A stretch of DNA of 64,000 bases from Cricetomys ansorgei. Lineage: Eukaryota; Chordata; Mammalia; Rodentia; Nesomyidae. The stretch's first letter is position 1, and each line of letters starts with the position of its first letter. Both the position numbers and the translations under genes were made by a program. Below are positions 46,145 through 58,369 of the stretch, piece after piece. The notes beneath the pieces are model-generated. The model did not search any database, had not been told where the DNA came from, and worked only from the letters and a program-made list of their open reading frames with translations. The stretch lies in contig JAMJFZ010001133.1 of assembly GCA_026225945.1 (NCBI GenBank), positions 5,786,501 through 5,850,500 on the forward strand. Direction: 5' to 3'.

Positions 46145-46240
46145 TTCTTTCTTTTTTTTTTTTTTTGCTGAGGATCAAACCTAGGCCTCACTCAAATCAG
46201 GCAAGCACTTCACTATGGAAGCAAACCCTACCCCTGAAGA
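46145..46240 (-). repeat. ID SINE
   Basis: A T run of 15 bases (reversed A tail), then 'tgaggatcaaacctaggcc', 'tcaggcaagcacttcac' and 'ggaagcaaaccctacccc', the reverse complement of an ID element. It is degenerate compared with active ID copies. Confidence 0.75.
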
Positions 46241-47084
46241 CATAGTTTGCCATCCTTAAACTTTATGTGTAATTAGAAGAAAAAAAGGATTGAAATTTAA
46301 AAAGTAATTGACTTACTAGGGTACCTTTTGCACAGCAAATGATTAATTTCCAAATAAGTTTACAAGATTTAAATTTCAAATTTCAAAGTTGATCCATTTA
46401 TAGTGATATGATGGTGTCTCTTCAATTTTTGTCCTGTTTAGGTTTGCATAAGAATTTCAATATATACACATAAAATGAACAGGGTCTATAAACACGTTTC
46501 TGAAAGCAACTATTCAAACATCTAATAAGGACTTTTCTGGAAAAGATACATGTGATGTATATGGACATTTTACTTTATTAATATGTTAACCATTCTTATA
46601 ACAATTCTGTATTATATTACTGAAATTAATCATATTTATCAAATTTTTTGGAACGTTCATAATTTGCATATCATAGCTCAAAATGTTAAATTGCATAAAT
46701 GCATTATGTTTGTATAATTTGTTACATACAGAGTTTAGCATAATTTCTAAATATTTTGGGCTTAAAAAGTAGCATTCCTTTTAGATAAGTAGACTTTGGT
46801 ATATTGTGTTATTTATCTTTTCCTCATTTTTATTTATTTACATTTTAATAATAATTTCTCATAATTATTAAAAACAGGGTATATTTAGTAAAATAGTATA
46901 GAAAATTCATAGAGTTTATCATGTGCCAAGGATTAAACTCAGTATGGTATACGTTGTGGCTTCAGCAATCTTAAAGCCAGTAAAGTAAGAACAACAGTTT
47001 ATTAAGTGACTGGAGAATTATTATGTGTTTAAGTATAGAAGAAAAAAAAATAAAGAGAACATTTGAAAACAAACATCACTGGAG
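46241..47084. other. Unique AT-rich sequence
   Basis: No gene. A weak ID-like 'gtgccaaggattaaactcag' at 46922 was not counted as an element. Confidence 0.5.
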
Positions 47085-47215
47085 CTAGGTGTGATGAGGC
47101 TTGTGTGTAATCTGGCACCAGGAAGCTGGAGGCAAAGTCTGAGGAACTCATTGTAGTTCACTGTGAGCCACATCGAGCTGAAACCAGCCTGGGCTATCAG
47201 AGCAAGTTAATATCT
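47085..47215 (+). repeat. B1-like SINE, highly diverged
   Basis: 'Gagctaggtgtgatgaggc', 'aatctggcaccaggaagc', 'tggaggcaaagtctgag', 'agctgaaaccagcctgggc', 'tatcagagcaag' keep the order of B1. Confidence 0.6.
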
Positions 47216-47584
47216 GTTACCTATATAGTTGGAAAATGCATGCTTAGTATTTCTTGCTATGATATTTTTTGAATTACATGAAGGGGGTACAATTCTTGCT
47301 GATCTAAAACCTGGAAGAGGAAAATGCCTTTCTTTCCAATCATTTTCATTTTATATCCGAAATTCCAACCCTTCTACTCTTATATTTCCTTCTATTTAAT
47401 AGGCTTCATATTTTTCTCGGTCTTAACCTCCAAAACCTGTGATTTACTGAACATTAACTTTTTTTTATTGGTTTAGTTGCAGATGCAGCACCCTTAAGTA
47501 TATTATATTCTACACAAGCTAAAAGGCTATTAAAATAGTCACAACAAATTCCCTAAATATGAAAAGCTGCACGTAAAACTTAGT

Positions 47585-47745
47585 TATTGAGCCAGATGTG
47601 GTTATACATGCTGCTCATCCCAGCTCTTGGGAGGCAGAGACAGGTGGATCAGGAGTTCAGGGTCTACCTCAACTTAGTGAGTTTGAGGCCATCTAGAGCT
47701 CTGTGTGATCCTCAGAAATATACAAAAGAAAACAAAACAAACCTG
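47585..47745 (+). repeat. B1 SINE, diverged
   Basis: 'Gccagatgtggttatacatg', 'ctcatcccagctcttggg', 'aggcagagacaggtggatc', 'agtgagtttgaggccatc', and an A-rich tail. Confidence 0.85.
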
Positions 47746-49084
47746 AAGTGATTATTTTTAATCTAACTTATTTTCAGATATACAATAATAAATGCATAAT
47801 AAAATCATTTCTATTATTTCACAATCACTCATTATACAGATCTGTACAAATATCTTTGCTCTTTATTGAAAGAAAGAGGCACTTTTTATTGTTATAATGC
47901 AAATAAGCAGAATAAAAAAAGTCAGAAAACCTTTCAGATATTTCAGAATTGAAAACTTCACTGTATATTTAGCTATTTTCCATTTCACTGTTATATCATA
48001 CTTAAACTTAATTTATTTTTAAATTTGTCCATTACTGATGTCAAAATGTTTGGTCAAGGGAATTTGTAGTGTGAGTGAAATGACATGCCAATGCATGGTA
48101 TGCCATTTGATATAAATATTTCTTTCAGCTAAATACAATGGAAGAAATGGATTAAAAGTTCACTGCTCTCCACTCATTTGCCTAAAAACAGGATGGTAAG
48201 TTGGCAAAGCATTGCTTCTCTCCTATCTGGAAGACAAGTTTTAATCACTGGAGACTCAGAGAGTACTCTAGATCTTATTAATCCAGAGTCTGTACTGAGG
48301 AATCTAATCCTCAGCTCTTCCATGGGTTCTCTACCCTTCTTTGAACCTTTAGAAAACTAAACTTTGCTTCCTGGTTTTAATCATTTTTTCTAATACAGCA
48401 TTGTCTTTCTGCCAGACTGTTACATAAGACTAACTATTCATTAAACCTTCAAGTTATAAGGACCCTATGCAAAACAAACAAACAAATAACAAAACAAAAA
48501 CAAGGAAAACCCTCCTTGTTTCTAACATGTTATTCCCTCCCCCAGTCTTGTTTTATAGTGCCTAGCTTGAGAACCTAGAAGGGTATTAGGAAGAAGAATT
48601 ATCCTCCTAAAACAAGGAAATATATAACACCACTTCTTTCCTCTTAGTAGCTTTTCCAAACAACTGCCATCTCCTTACTGATAAGATGTGACAAAATCAA
48701 TAAAATACCTTTAGAGACCAAAGGTCATTGACAGTGCTCCTGCTAAGCTCTGAGAGCACAAATGACCACCTGAAATCAAGCATGGCCCTGTGATAGTGAT
48801 AATGATAAGGTATTTCTGCAATAATCATTGTTACTACAGGCTTTGTAGGCTATCAGAGACCTTACCTTTGAGGTAAGATGAGAAATTTAATTTAATCTTA
48901 ATGAGAATTTAATTTTAGTGAGAAGTATAAGAAATTTCCTTAATTATAAAATCAAGAAAATTGATACTAATTGAATGACTGTAATTGAAGCATTAAATTA
49001 ATAATGGAGAGTTTTCACTTAGAATGAAGTAACTAACTAGGTATTTATTAACCAATAGAGATCTTCCAAAAGAAAGAGGAAGGG
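47746..49084. other. Unique sequence containing one exon-like segment
   Basis: No interspersed repeat recognised in about 1.3 kb. It holds the exon-like segment at 48129-48195 described separately. Confidence 0.5.
48129..48195 (+). other. Candidate internal exon (67 nt)
   Basis: A segment bounded by an acceptor-like 'atttctttcag' and a donor-like 'atg|gtaagt'. One of its three frames is open (the one starting at its third base) and gives about 21 residues with no family I recognise. The pyrimidine tract is short. Segments like this arise by chance, so this is a hypothesis only. Confidence 0.2.
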
Positions 49085-49270
49085 ATCCTTTTGTTTTTTT
49101 CTTTTTTTTTTTTTTTTCTCTTTTGGTTTTTCAAGACAGGGTTTCTCTGTTGTAACTCTGACTGTCCTGGAACTCACTCTGTAGACCCTGCTGGCCTGAA
49201 ACTCTCAGAGATCCACCTGCCTCTGTCTCCCAAGTTCTAGGATTAAAGGCATGTGCCATCACTACCAAGA
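49085..49270 (-). repeat. B1 SINE, full length
   Basis: T-rich run (reversed A tail, 49100-49118), 'caagacagggtttctctg', 'gtcctggaactcactctg', 'tagaccctgctggcctg', 'agagatccacctgcctctg', 'aggattaaaggcatgtgcc'. Confidence 0.95.
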
Positions 49271-49434
49271 AGTACTCATTTCCATATGCACAATTTTTTG
49301 ACTATTCACAAAGTAGCAATGGTGAATCTTCAGTTTCTATCTTAGATGAGTGTTATTAAGAACAGAATGTTGTTTACAGCTATGCTTACTTTCTGCCTGT
49401 TCTTTTAGTGCTTCTTACAGTCCTTTGGGCTCTC

Positions 49435-50395
49435 TGTGGTCCCTATAAGTGAGATAATTCATATAGAGGAATAGGCCTGTGTGAAAGCTGGGAAAGATCT
49501 TTATTCCAAGGGTCTACATTCAGAAGCCTGTGTGGTCTGGATGGAATGTAGACACACCTTCACCTTTAATCCTAGTATTCAGATGGTAGTGGTAGTCCTT
49601 GCCTTTAATCCCTAAGACAGAAACAGTGTAGACACAGACATAGGAGGCAGAGCTCAGAAGGAGTCAGTATCAGATTGGGAGTGACATCTGAAATGAGTCA
49701 GTGAAGGACAGGCAATATGACTAATCAGATGAAGAGTTAGCAGAGTCAACCAGAGTGAGGACAAACCCAACTCTCACAAGAGAAAGGCCAGCTCTCAGTT
49801 CAGAGAGCAGTGATTTAAAGCAGTCAGACGCAGGCAGTATGAGATGAGCAGTGTGAAGCAGGCAGCCTGACAGGGAAAAGACGGGAAGATTGAAGTGGTC
49901 TGATTGAAGATTAAGCAGAGAAGCAGAGAGGCTGACTAAGGCAGTATAGAGCACTGAAAGCTCAGGCAGATACACAGAGTGAAGTCTGCAAAAGAAATCA
50001 TATCAAACAGGAAGAGTGAGTCAGTATGAAGATGAGCAGAACAGTTCAGTCTGAGGTCATCAGAGAATCAGCCACAGTAAGCCAGAGTTAGAAGGGTTTA
50101 GTCAGAAACAGTAAGCTGGTTCAGAAGGTCAGTTTAAACCAGTCAGGTTGGAGAAGAGTTGGACCAGAAGAGTCAGTTTAGAAGGAGCTAGTCAGAGTAG
50201 CTTAGTCAGCAGTACGTCTCAGAGGTTTATTAGATTGTATGAAGGTTTAAATGTTCTAGATTGTATTAAGGCCAAAACGTTTTAGGGCTCCAGAACTAGG
50301 ACCATTGATTGAGTTAGGCAAAGAATTAAAAAAAAAAAAAACCTTTACCGTGAATCAACATCTACATCTGGTGAATCATCAGCTACAAATTCAAA
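49435..50395 (+). mobile_element. LTR element of family Y, copy 2 (plus)
   Basis: Inverted copy of 29570-30576, about 19 kb away. Shared blocks in order: 'gtgtgaaagctgggaa', 'tgtggtctggatgga', 'ctttaatcctagtattcag', 'gcagagctcagaaggag', 'gcagtatagagcactgaa', 'gtcagtttaaacca', 'acatctggtgaatcat'. The place of the TATA box reads 'caagagaaaggcc' and the polyadenylation signal has become AATTAAAA, so both promoter and signal are lost here. The 84-codon minus-strand frame is not a gene. Confidence 0.75.
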
Positions 50396-50949
50396 ATTAT
50401 TGATTAAGAAACATCGAAACACAACTTTCATTTCAAGCTACTTGACACTTTAGTCAATGTATGCACAACACTGTCCTGGGCATCTGCTGAGTTTTGTATA
50501 AACTATTTTTTTCCTAATAATCCCAAGAATTTTCTTAGCATAGATAGATGAGTAAATATCCAATCGTTTTAAATATGAATATTTAGGTTATCACAGCAAA
50601 GCCACGCACTGCTGTTTTACATTTGATATTTTGATATAATACATTTTTTGTGAGATGTTTCTTTCAAAGCACTGGGTTTTGGTTGGTTTCTATTAGGCTT
50701 CCAGCCAACTCTTTGGAGAATGATGTTCTGATTCTCAATGGTGATTAAGTCAGAAGGAACACATCTTTACACAGCTCAATGAATGTGACTGATGCACTCA
50801 TGTAAGATTATGTAAGATTTTTAAAAATAATATAGGCACACCAATTCTTTAAGAAATTCTTATTTCTTATTTTTATTTGTGAAGTTTCTTAATTTGGTTC
50901 ATGTACTCGGGAGATAGTTTCTTACAATGTCTTTAGATATACACCACTG
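50396..50949. other. Unique AT-rich sequence
   Basis: No feature recognised. Confidence 0.55.
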
Positions 50950-51160
50950 CTGAGCCTACCATGCTCCAAGTAATATATGTACACACAGACAGCACTTGTT
51001 AGTATCAGTGAGTCACAAAAAAATGGACATGAACATGTAAGATTTGTGGGGTGGTGGAAGCATTAACAGACATGTTAAGGACTAAGGGTATGTATTATAT
51101 ACAAATGTAATACCAATACCACCTACAAACAAAATTTAATTAATAAAAATAAGAAGAAGA
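50950..51160 (+). mobile_element. Probable L1 3' end, diverged
   Basis: 'Gtcacaaaaaaatggacatg', 'gtggggtggtggaagcatt', 'aagggtatgtattatatac' and an A-rich end follow the layout of other L1 3' ends in this window, but more loosely. Confidence 0.4.
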
Positions 51161-51559
51161 GGTTTTATAAATCATTCAGCTGTAGGGAAGCACAAGTTGA
51201 AAGTTTCTTTGATCAAAATTAATGTACTTGCATAACAGACAATTTGTAACCAGGACAATAAGTAATTGTTGATGTGATGTTTAGATGGGCCATAATTTAT
51301 GAGATAACAACAACAGGTCATGAAGCATTACAGATAGCTATTTTCAGAACCGATTTTTTTTTGAAAAACAATTTAGTTAAGATTTTTGAAGCAATTAATT
51401 CATTAAAGGCTGCCATTTATCAGCCAAAACAAGACATTTTTCTCCCCCTCAAATAAGAAGTAGACAAGGTCCTACCCATTAGATTTTTCAAGTCTCTCAC
51501 AGTTTATAATTTTAAAATGTAGAGAAGAGAAAAATATCTCACCATATCAAATACAGTTA
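51161..51559. other. Unique sequence
   Basis: No feature recognised. The 60-codon frame at 51274-51456 has no domain I know. Confidence 0.5.
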
Positions 51560-51790
51560 TAAGTGGTTTTAGACAGCCCATGAAGTCCAGTTTCTGGTAC
51601 CCATATGTGTATAAGTATGAGGCTACCTACTAGAGCAGAGAAAACCCTATACTTGGGAACATCATCACCAATAGCTCCTATTTAAACAGTGGATTCTAGA
51701 GAACACAATTCCCATCTACATAGGAATCATTGATCTCATGCTGTTCTTGATCAGGAAACCATGGCTGTTGTGAGAACAAAAAAAATTGCA
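51560..51790 (+). mobile_element. L1 3' UTR fragment, diverged
   Basis: 'Ccagtttctggtacccatatg', 'gtataagtatgaggctacc', 'tactagagcagag', 'accaatagctcctatt' and 'catggctgttgtgag' follow blocks of L1 3' UTR in order. Confidence 0.45.
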
Positions 51791-51984
51791 ATTAAAAATA
51801 AACATTTATATAGTTTCAGATACTAATTACTGCCCATTTTCATTAGAATGTTTTGTTTCAAATTAGAGTTAATTTTAAATATATAAACTGGCAGCTGTCT
51901 ACACACTGATCATATTCAATCCCCATGAAACAAACAAATAAAAATAAAACAAAACTCTTTAAATTGGTTTTCATAGAAACCTAA

Positions 51985-52075
51985 CTCAGAAGGTTAGAGA
52001 ATATGGTTGAGTACAGCCATCTCTGTTGAGCAAGACCTTGTTTTAAATGAACAAATAAAATAAACAGAAACAAAC
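51985..52075 (+). repeat. Possible B1-like fragment
   Basis: 'Tgagcaagaccttgtttt' followed by an A/C-rich tail resembles the 3' end of a B1/B4 SINE. The 5' part is not recognisable. Confidence 0.3.
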
Positions 52076-54361
52076 AAAAATTTTGATTAGGTCACTTGTC
52101 TATTCTGATGACTCAATTTGGAATTATATTAATAAAAATGCAATTTTAATGAATATCATGGTCTTTAGTCTATTTGTTTCATTTATTATTTCTTACTGAA
52201 CAATGTCTATATTGAATTAAGAACTGTATATCACAGGAAGTATAACATTGATATTGACTTTGTAAGCAAGTGTTAAAGACTGTATAGCATTTAAAAGCAT
52301 TAAAAAGCAATTGTCTCCTTGCGTTTGAATCATAGTATTTCTTAAAAAATCCAATATGGAAGTTAATATTTAACTGGGAAAAGAAAGAACAACAAAAAGA
52401 AAAGAAAGTAAATATTTGCAGGTTAAAGGTGAAGGCTGTGAAGAAAGTGTAACATGAGCTTTGACAGACACAGACGTGGTGGGGAAGACAGCTACTTTCA
52501 ATGAGGGACAAAAGAGGATGATTCTGAGGAAGTGCAAACTAATTATTGCTTAAACATGTAAAGTTAGTCAGCTCCCCAGTTGACTAAAAAATAAAAAAAG
52601 AATTTCCCTCAGTATTCAGGGAAGGTGAAGGCGGTCTATGTATAATCAGAATATGCTCTACACAGGACAGGAGACAGAAGCAGGGGGGGAATGGCCTGAT
52701 AAGCAGGGTCTCAAAAGCAGGAGTACATATCTTGTTTTCTCTGTCAGGTTTACTTTGAATTGGAGAGAAGTGTGTAGATCTCTCTGCTATTGGGAAGAGT
52801 TGACACTATCCCATAATATTTTGTTCTAGAAAAACAGATATATACTTCTACATACACATACTCACTACCCACACTTTCAGGGCTCTAATGTGGGATTAAA
52901 AAAAATATTCCCAGGTTCTAATGTGGTATTCAAACAGTCAGATGCTGCAATATCAATTATTTCGTGTAATGGTATGATTGAAATTTCTGGCTAAGAACTG
53001 TATCATTTTTCTGCTCTCTAATAAAAATTTTCATATCCTAATAAAACAAGTTCTAAATCACCAATAGGTTGACATATAAAATGAGATGCAATTTGTAAAT
53101 GAAAACAGGTAGGAAAGGCATATTATCTCCTCCTACCGTAGACTGCTATAATTTTGCACAATATATGAAAATCTTTTGGCAAAGATATCATGTCACAAAC
53201 TACGAAAATAGAAAAACACTAGAAAGGTTTTATTTTAAATGTGTATCTCAGTTTTCTTGTTCATCTATTACCAGTCACTACAGATTAAAACAAAATAAAA
53301 TGTAAAATGCAGTTACTTAGTATAAAAATACATTTTTTCTCATTTTGCTTGTTTAAAATTAGTTATAAGAAACATGACCCAAGAATAATGCCTAGAGAAG
53401 TATACTGGTTATCACAAAGAAAAACCCTATGAATACATGGAAAATATCACTGCCCTCTCTTTAAATTATATACAGATATATTTACCAATAACACATTTCT
53501 ATTATAAATTTTCTTTAAATAAACATTCAATATGCTTACAGAAAATCTATATCTTTAGGCCAATTTCTGAACAAAGTCTCTGTGAAAGATTATATACACT
53601 GTCAAGCATGATACTTAAAAACACAAACACTTGAGACAGCACTGTCGACATGCCGTGCTTGGGTATCAATTCTCATTGGAAAATCATTTCTTTTTGAATG
53701 TCTTATGCATTATATCACATAGGCTACAAAAACACCGACACATAATTTATCTTTCACTTAGCTGTTAAAAAGAAAATGAAAAAAAAATAAAACTTCTGAA
53801 TATAGATTCTATGCTACAATATGAAAGTTCTATTAGCCATGTTAAATATACTAAACCTCACTTCAAATGGTAGCAGCTAACTGTAACCTGCTGAGGCAGG
53901 AGCATGCATTTTCAGAGCTGTAGTGTTCAAAAGACCCCAAATGATAAAAATCAAAGTGGTGCAGAAATTTCAAACAAAATAACACACTTTTTTTAAAAAA
54001 AATAAATCTGCTTTTAAGAACATAAAAACTTTTTGCTTAGTATGTTTCCCTTTTCTGTCTTTGACTTAATCCTAACATCTCAGTACTTCATCCCTTAACC
54101 TTTTCTTCCCTTTTGTTGAATTAGCTGAAAGCACACACTGAACTCCTGGTATTCTTATTTCAGTAATGGTATAGCAGCACCTATTTTTCTCTTTGTCTGC
54201 TGACATGTCTCCCAGAGCACAGGAAGTCAAGGTTGTGCAGATGTGCCCATGTCTCCTACAGAGTTAAGATCAGAACTTTCAAACTTCAAGGCCTTCATCT
54301 ACTGTGAAAAAGACTGAAAAGACTCCACTTTCACCTTAAACACAGAACTATGCCCACTCTT
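52076..54361. other. Unique sequence; would hold the 3' UTR if the 54.4 kb exon is real
   Basis: More than 2 kb without a recognised interspersed repeat, which is unusual in this window. The 110-codon minus frame at 52179-52511 is Phe/Cys/Ser-rich with no known domain and is probably chance. If the minus-strand exon at 54362-54518 is real, sequence left of 54361 would be its 3' UTR. GATAAA-like and AATAAA strings on the minus strand occur near 53750 and 53230. Confidence 0.4.
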
Positions 54362-54518
54362 TCAGGAATTCCCGCCTCCCCTATTCTGGCTTCCTTTTGG
54401 CACAGCCAGGGCAGGTTTCTTTCTTCTTTCTTCAGCTTCCTCTCTGAAGGTGGTGTTGATTGAACGTTTGCATATTCTGCCTTCATATGTCATGATAAAA
54501 GCTGGTCTTTTTGTTGTG
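54362..54518 (-). CDS. Candidate terminal coding exon (51 residues to stop)
   Basis: On the minus strand an acceptor-like 'caatttctttag' is followed from 54518 by a single open frame of 51 codons ending in TGA at 54364-54362. The peptide starts TTKRPAFIMTYEGR, has a charged stretch FREEAEERRKKP and ends GSQNRGGGNS. The other two frames close within about 12 codons. The segment is richer in GC than its flanks and no repeat was recognised there. I do not recognise the protein family. No partner exon was found, and an open run of this length can arise by chance, so it is a lead rather than a gene call. Confidence 0.3.
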
Positions 54519-54744
54519 CTAAAGAAATTGGTTGTCTATGTCACATTTTAAAGAGCAGAAATGGATTAATTTGATTAAAAAGTATTAACTATCAAAATTT
54601 TAACTAGGTTTCTTAATTTTCATTCTTTATTTCTGTAAGTAAAATATTTACTATCTCATATCTACTTTAAAATTATTCTTAAATTCTTATTATTTTTTCC
54701 ATTTATTATACTTTATATTTTAAATTTGAGTAAACAAACATACT

Positions 54745-54845
54745 ATTTTTGATACAGGGTCACATATAGGTGATAATGGCCTTGAATTCCTGGATTCTCC
54801 TGCTTTCACCCTTCAAGAACTTAGATTATACCACCACCAGGCTTA
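54745..54845 (-). repeat. B1-like SINE (old)
   Basis: Reverse-complement: 'ttttgatacagggtcacat', 'ggccttgaattcctgg', 'attctcctgctttcacc', 'ttagattataccaccaccag'. The spacing suits an old B1 or proto-B1. Confidence 0.6.
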
Positions 54846-55775
54846 GAATGAAAACATTGTTAAATGTAACTGTTACATAAGATATTGGGAATAATACTGT
54901 GTTTGAATATTCACTGTAATGAAGAGTTGAATTTATACAAACTACCAATATAATCAAATCTCCAAAGCCATTACTTTGTGGGAGATAGTTGAAGGGATAT
55001 TTATGTATTCGAAGTAGATACAAATACAAATAAGTCAATTAAAAACACATAACAGAAATATTTTAATGATTTCAAAAGACGTATACTTAAATTTAAAAAT
55101 TAAAAACTCAAACTTAAAATATACTGCATGCCCTTGATCTAGTTATCATCACAAATGATCATCTCAAGACATTGTGGTCCATCAGTTTGTTTTTTGTTTT
55201 CTGATTATAGGGCTAGGTGAATACTATAGCTATTTTTACTCCCTGATATTGCAAATTAACACCTAATCAATAATTATCACATTGGGAAAGATAAAAGTTC
55301 AAATTCAGGTATGATTTCTGAAAGTTTAGGGGACATGTAAAGTGAATGTTAAACAGTTTAGACAGTAACATGAACTGACTCTGCTTTAGATTCTTTAAAA
55401 TGTATATTAACTGAGATTGCAGTCGAGGAAGAATTTCATATGTGATAATCATAACAATTTAGTACACTTTTATCAGAATCATGATTTCTAATTTAGAAAA
55501 TTATCCAAAATAAAGACAGGAATACTTGACATAGTGAGCAATCAATTTAGTCAGATAGCCTACCAACCACTATTAAAAGTAGCAGTAATTATTTAATATT
55601 ATTGAAACTCTCCTAGTTAAGTTTCTCTATCTGTGCACATATAGTTGATTTCAGAAGGAAGTGTGTGTCAAAGGAAAAAGCCTGCATGGGAGGACAGCAT
55701 GATCACTAAGAATAAGAAATTAAATAAGAATGTGGTCTATGATGAGATCTAGACCCTACATCCATGATAACTCTG
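54846..55775. other. Unique AT-rich sequence
   Basis: No feature recognised. Confidence 0.55.
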
Positions 55776-55779
55776 GAGA

Positions 55780-55877
55780 ATGTATGCATGTATGCATGTA
55801 TGTATGTATATATGCATGTAAATATGTATGTGTGTATGTGTGTATGTATGTATGTATTTATTTATTTATTTATTTAT
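55780..55877. repeat. (ATGT/ATGC)n-(ATTT)n microsatellite
   Basis: ATGC/ATGT steps from 55783, then TGTA steps, ending with five TTTA units at 55857-55877. Confidence 0.95.
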
Positions 55878-56974
55878 GCCAAGAGAATTTAGTTTTGTTG
55901 CCTAAGGCTGTAGGTCATTAGCTATTTATTATTTGGAAGGAGAAGAGAGAGTCAGTAAAAGACAGAAGCTCTTTGCAGCTAATGGCTATGACACAATTCA
56001 CTCAGGCAGACCCTTTTCAAGCATATTTTAGCTATGAGAAGCAATCTGGGGTTGAGCTCACAGAACTGGCAAATGGAATCCAGAGGAGTTAAATTAAGCA
56101 CCAAACATCAGAGGAGAGAAGACTTGTGATTCTGCTTCCCAAAATCCTCTGATCTATCATATCTGTCTACTCATTACATTTATTTTATTATATCATTAAC
56201 TAATAATGTCAATTGTATTACACTCTCCTGGTATGTTTAGGAGAATAATAGTAAGATACACACACATCATACTATTTTATATATACATTTATTTAAGAGT
56301 AAGTAAATAATATCCAGAATATGTTTAATACAGTAGGACATGGAGGATCTTCAGAACTTTGAGTATACTAAATATTTTATATTCTTTGCTTTTCATACAC
56401 TAATACTTCTGTATAAGCAGAATTTCAGTCTAAATGGTTTTATAGCATAAGGTGTTAGGATATCCTGGAGGCAGAATTTGAAAATAGTTGTGGCTTGATT
56501 AACTTGGCAAATATTCATGAAGTCCTGGTCCTTCATCTTGGCATGATCATGATTGATATTTATCTATAAGAAGCCAGGGGTACAACTGAATGAATTACAA
56601 AATAATTTAATTAGAAAACTTTAGTACCTTATTGTAACATGTGCCCCTAGTAAGTTACAAAACAGTACTCCAAATGTTAGGAATTTAAGTATGACTTGCT
56701 CTGTGTTTTCAGATCATTTTTTCAGCATTTTATGTGCTAAGGTCTTATCTTTTGATCATCTATGTAAAAGTATGTTCTCTATGGGACTGGGTGGTATAAG
56801 GATTAGACTGTCTACTAGCAGAGAAGAATTACCACCTTTAAATGTTTCTTCAATTTTGGAAAAACACTAGCCATTTAAATTGAAATTAACTTATTTATAA
56901 TGTTGAAGATATTTTTCCATTTTTAAGAGTTAAGACAATATAAGAATTAAGAATAGACTATTGTGACAAAAGAG
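55878..56974. other. Unique sequence
   Basis: No feature recognised. Confidence 0.55.
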
Positions 56975-57105
56975 ATGGGTCATCAGGCAAAACCTCTTGA
57001 ATTGCAAGGCCTGGACACATTATTACAAGCCCAGGAACCTGAATAAACGATGAGGAAGTGAAGTTACTCCACAAAGTTGTCCTGTGATAAGTGATGTCCA
57101 GAGCA
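56975..57105 (+). repeat. tRNA-derived SINE (B3/B4-type), truncated
   Basis: 'Gagatgggtcatcaggcaaaac', 'gcccaggaacctgaataaac', 'gaggaagtgaagttactcc', 'acaaagttgtcctgtga' follow the 'ggaaggagagaac..acaagttgtcctctga' variant. Confidence 0.55.
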
Positions 57106-58369
57106 TGGCCTCTGAGCCGCCCATGCTATTGTCAGTTACCTGTATATAAATCCTTGGAGAAGAGAAGGACCTTGTGAGCTTCTCCTATGACTGCACCCAA
57201 GGACACATAGTTAATGTGCTCAATGTCGTTCATGTTCCTCTGGATAATTACAACTACTGACAACTCAGGAGAGTTCGAGCAATTTCATGTGTGGAAGATA
57301 GCATTGTCTACCAATTGTAATACTTCTGCAATTTTTCAGATAGAACCTAATAACACATCATCAGTATCACTTCACTTCATGGTTAAAGATTCTCAGTGAA
57401 TTTCTATTAAAATTATCCTATTTAAAAATAATCCAATGAAGGTACAGTCAACTGAAGATGCAATCACCTGAAAGTGGACACAAACAAGTGCATTCTAATA
57501 AGCTTCCCAGAGCAAGAGGTAGCTTTCAGTTGGAATTCTGCAGTGATCTATACAAAAAGATGCATGATTTCCTTATTGGTGTTAATTACCTTCAATATCC
57601 CTATTTGATTATTAACAGCCAGAATTAATGATGGAGTCATCCTTCATTACAAATGTTGTTGAAATTCATTGTAAATAGTGGCTTCACATTTGGACATTAA
57701 TTATGATAAGATCCTTGGTCATCTTCTTGCAATTTTATGTTAAAATTTCTGAAATTTAAACAACAGCATTACTCAAATGATACCTCAATTATTTAATTGT
57801 AGTTGTATTTATCTCTTATAAAATCAATCAAGTTATTTCATAGAGTAGTTTAGGATAAGCTTGTGTTCACTTAAAATATTTTAAAAAATGAAAACCAAAA
57901 ATTTAAACAAAAAGGAAAAGCATACCAAACAGTATTAGAATCAATGTAAAAAATTGAAACCATATTCTTTAGGATTACTTAGAAAATAAAACATAAATAA
58001 AAAATAAAAATAAATAAATAAAATAAATAAAAATTAAACAATAGCAAAAAATTGCAGTTTCTATAAAAATGTAGAACTTAAGATGAACTTGTTATTGCTT
58101 GAAAAACACTTTTGATAATGGAAACGGCAAACAACCTGTTTCCAAGTGTATTAAGATACATGATTCCACAAAGCAGCATTATTCTTAACACTAATGTCAG
58201 TATTATATAATTAAGCCATTAGAATAAAATCAAATCCTTATATATATTTAGTATATTTATATTAATATTATTCCATTTTCTAAAATGATAAATATATCAA
58301 CTGAAGAAATAAAAGACCTATGAGAAAATGTGTTTTAAAAACCCACAAAACCTCAACCCTACACAAAGA
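57106..58369. other. Unique sequence with an (AAAT)n patch
   Basis: AAAT steps at 57978-58035. No gene. Small frames on both strands at 57150-57400 were considered and not accepted. Confidence 0.5.

Noticed and set aside
46922..46990. ID-like string on the minus strand
   Set aside because: Only the first 20 or so bases resemble the family; the rest does not align.
52179..52511. 110-codon minus-strand frame, Phe/Cys/Ser-rich
   Set aside because: No domain recognised and the composition follows the AT-rich base content; kept only as a possible chance frame.
57150..57240. 33-codon minus-strand frame with an ATG, ending at a donor-like GTAAC
   Set aside because: Too short, no acceptor and no recognised protein; below what chance would give in this window.
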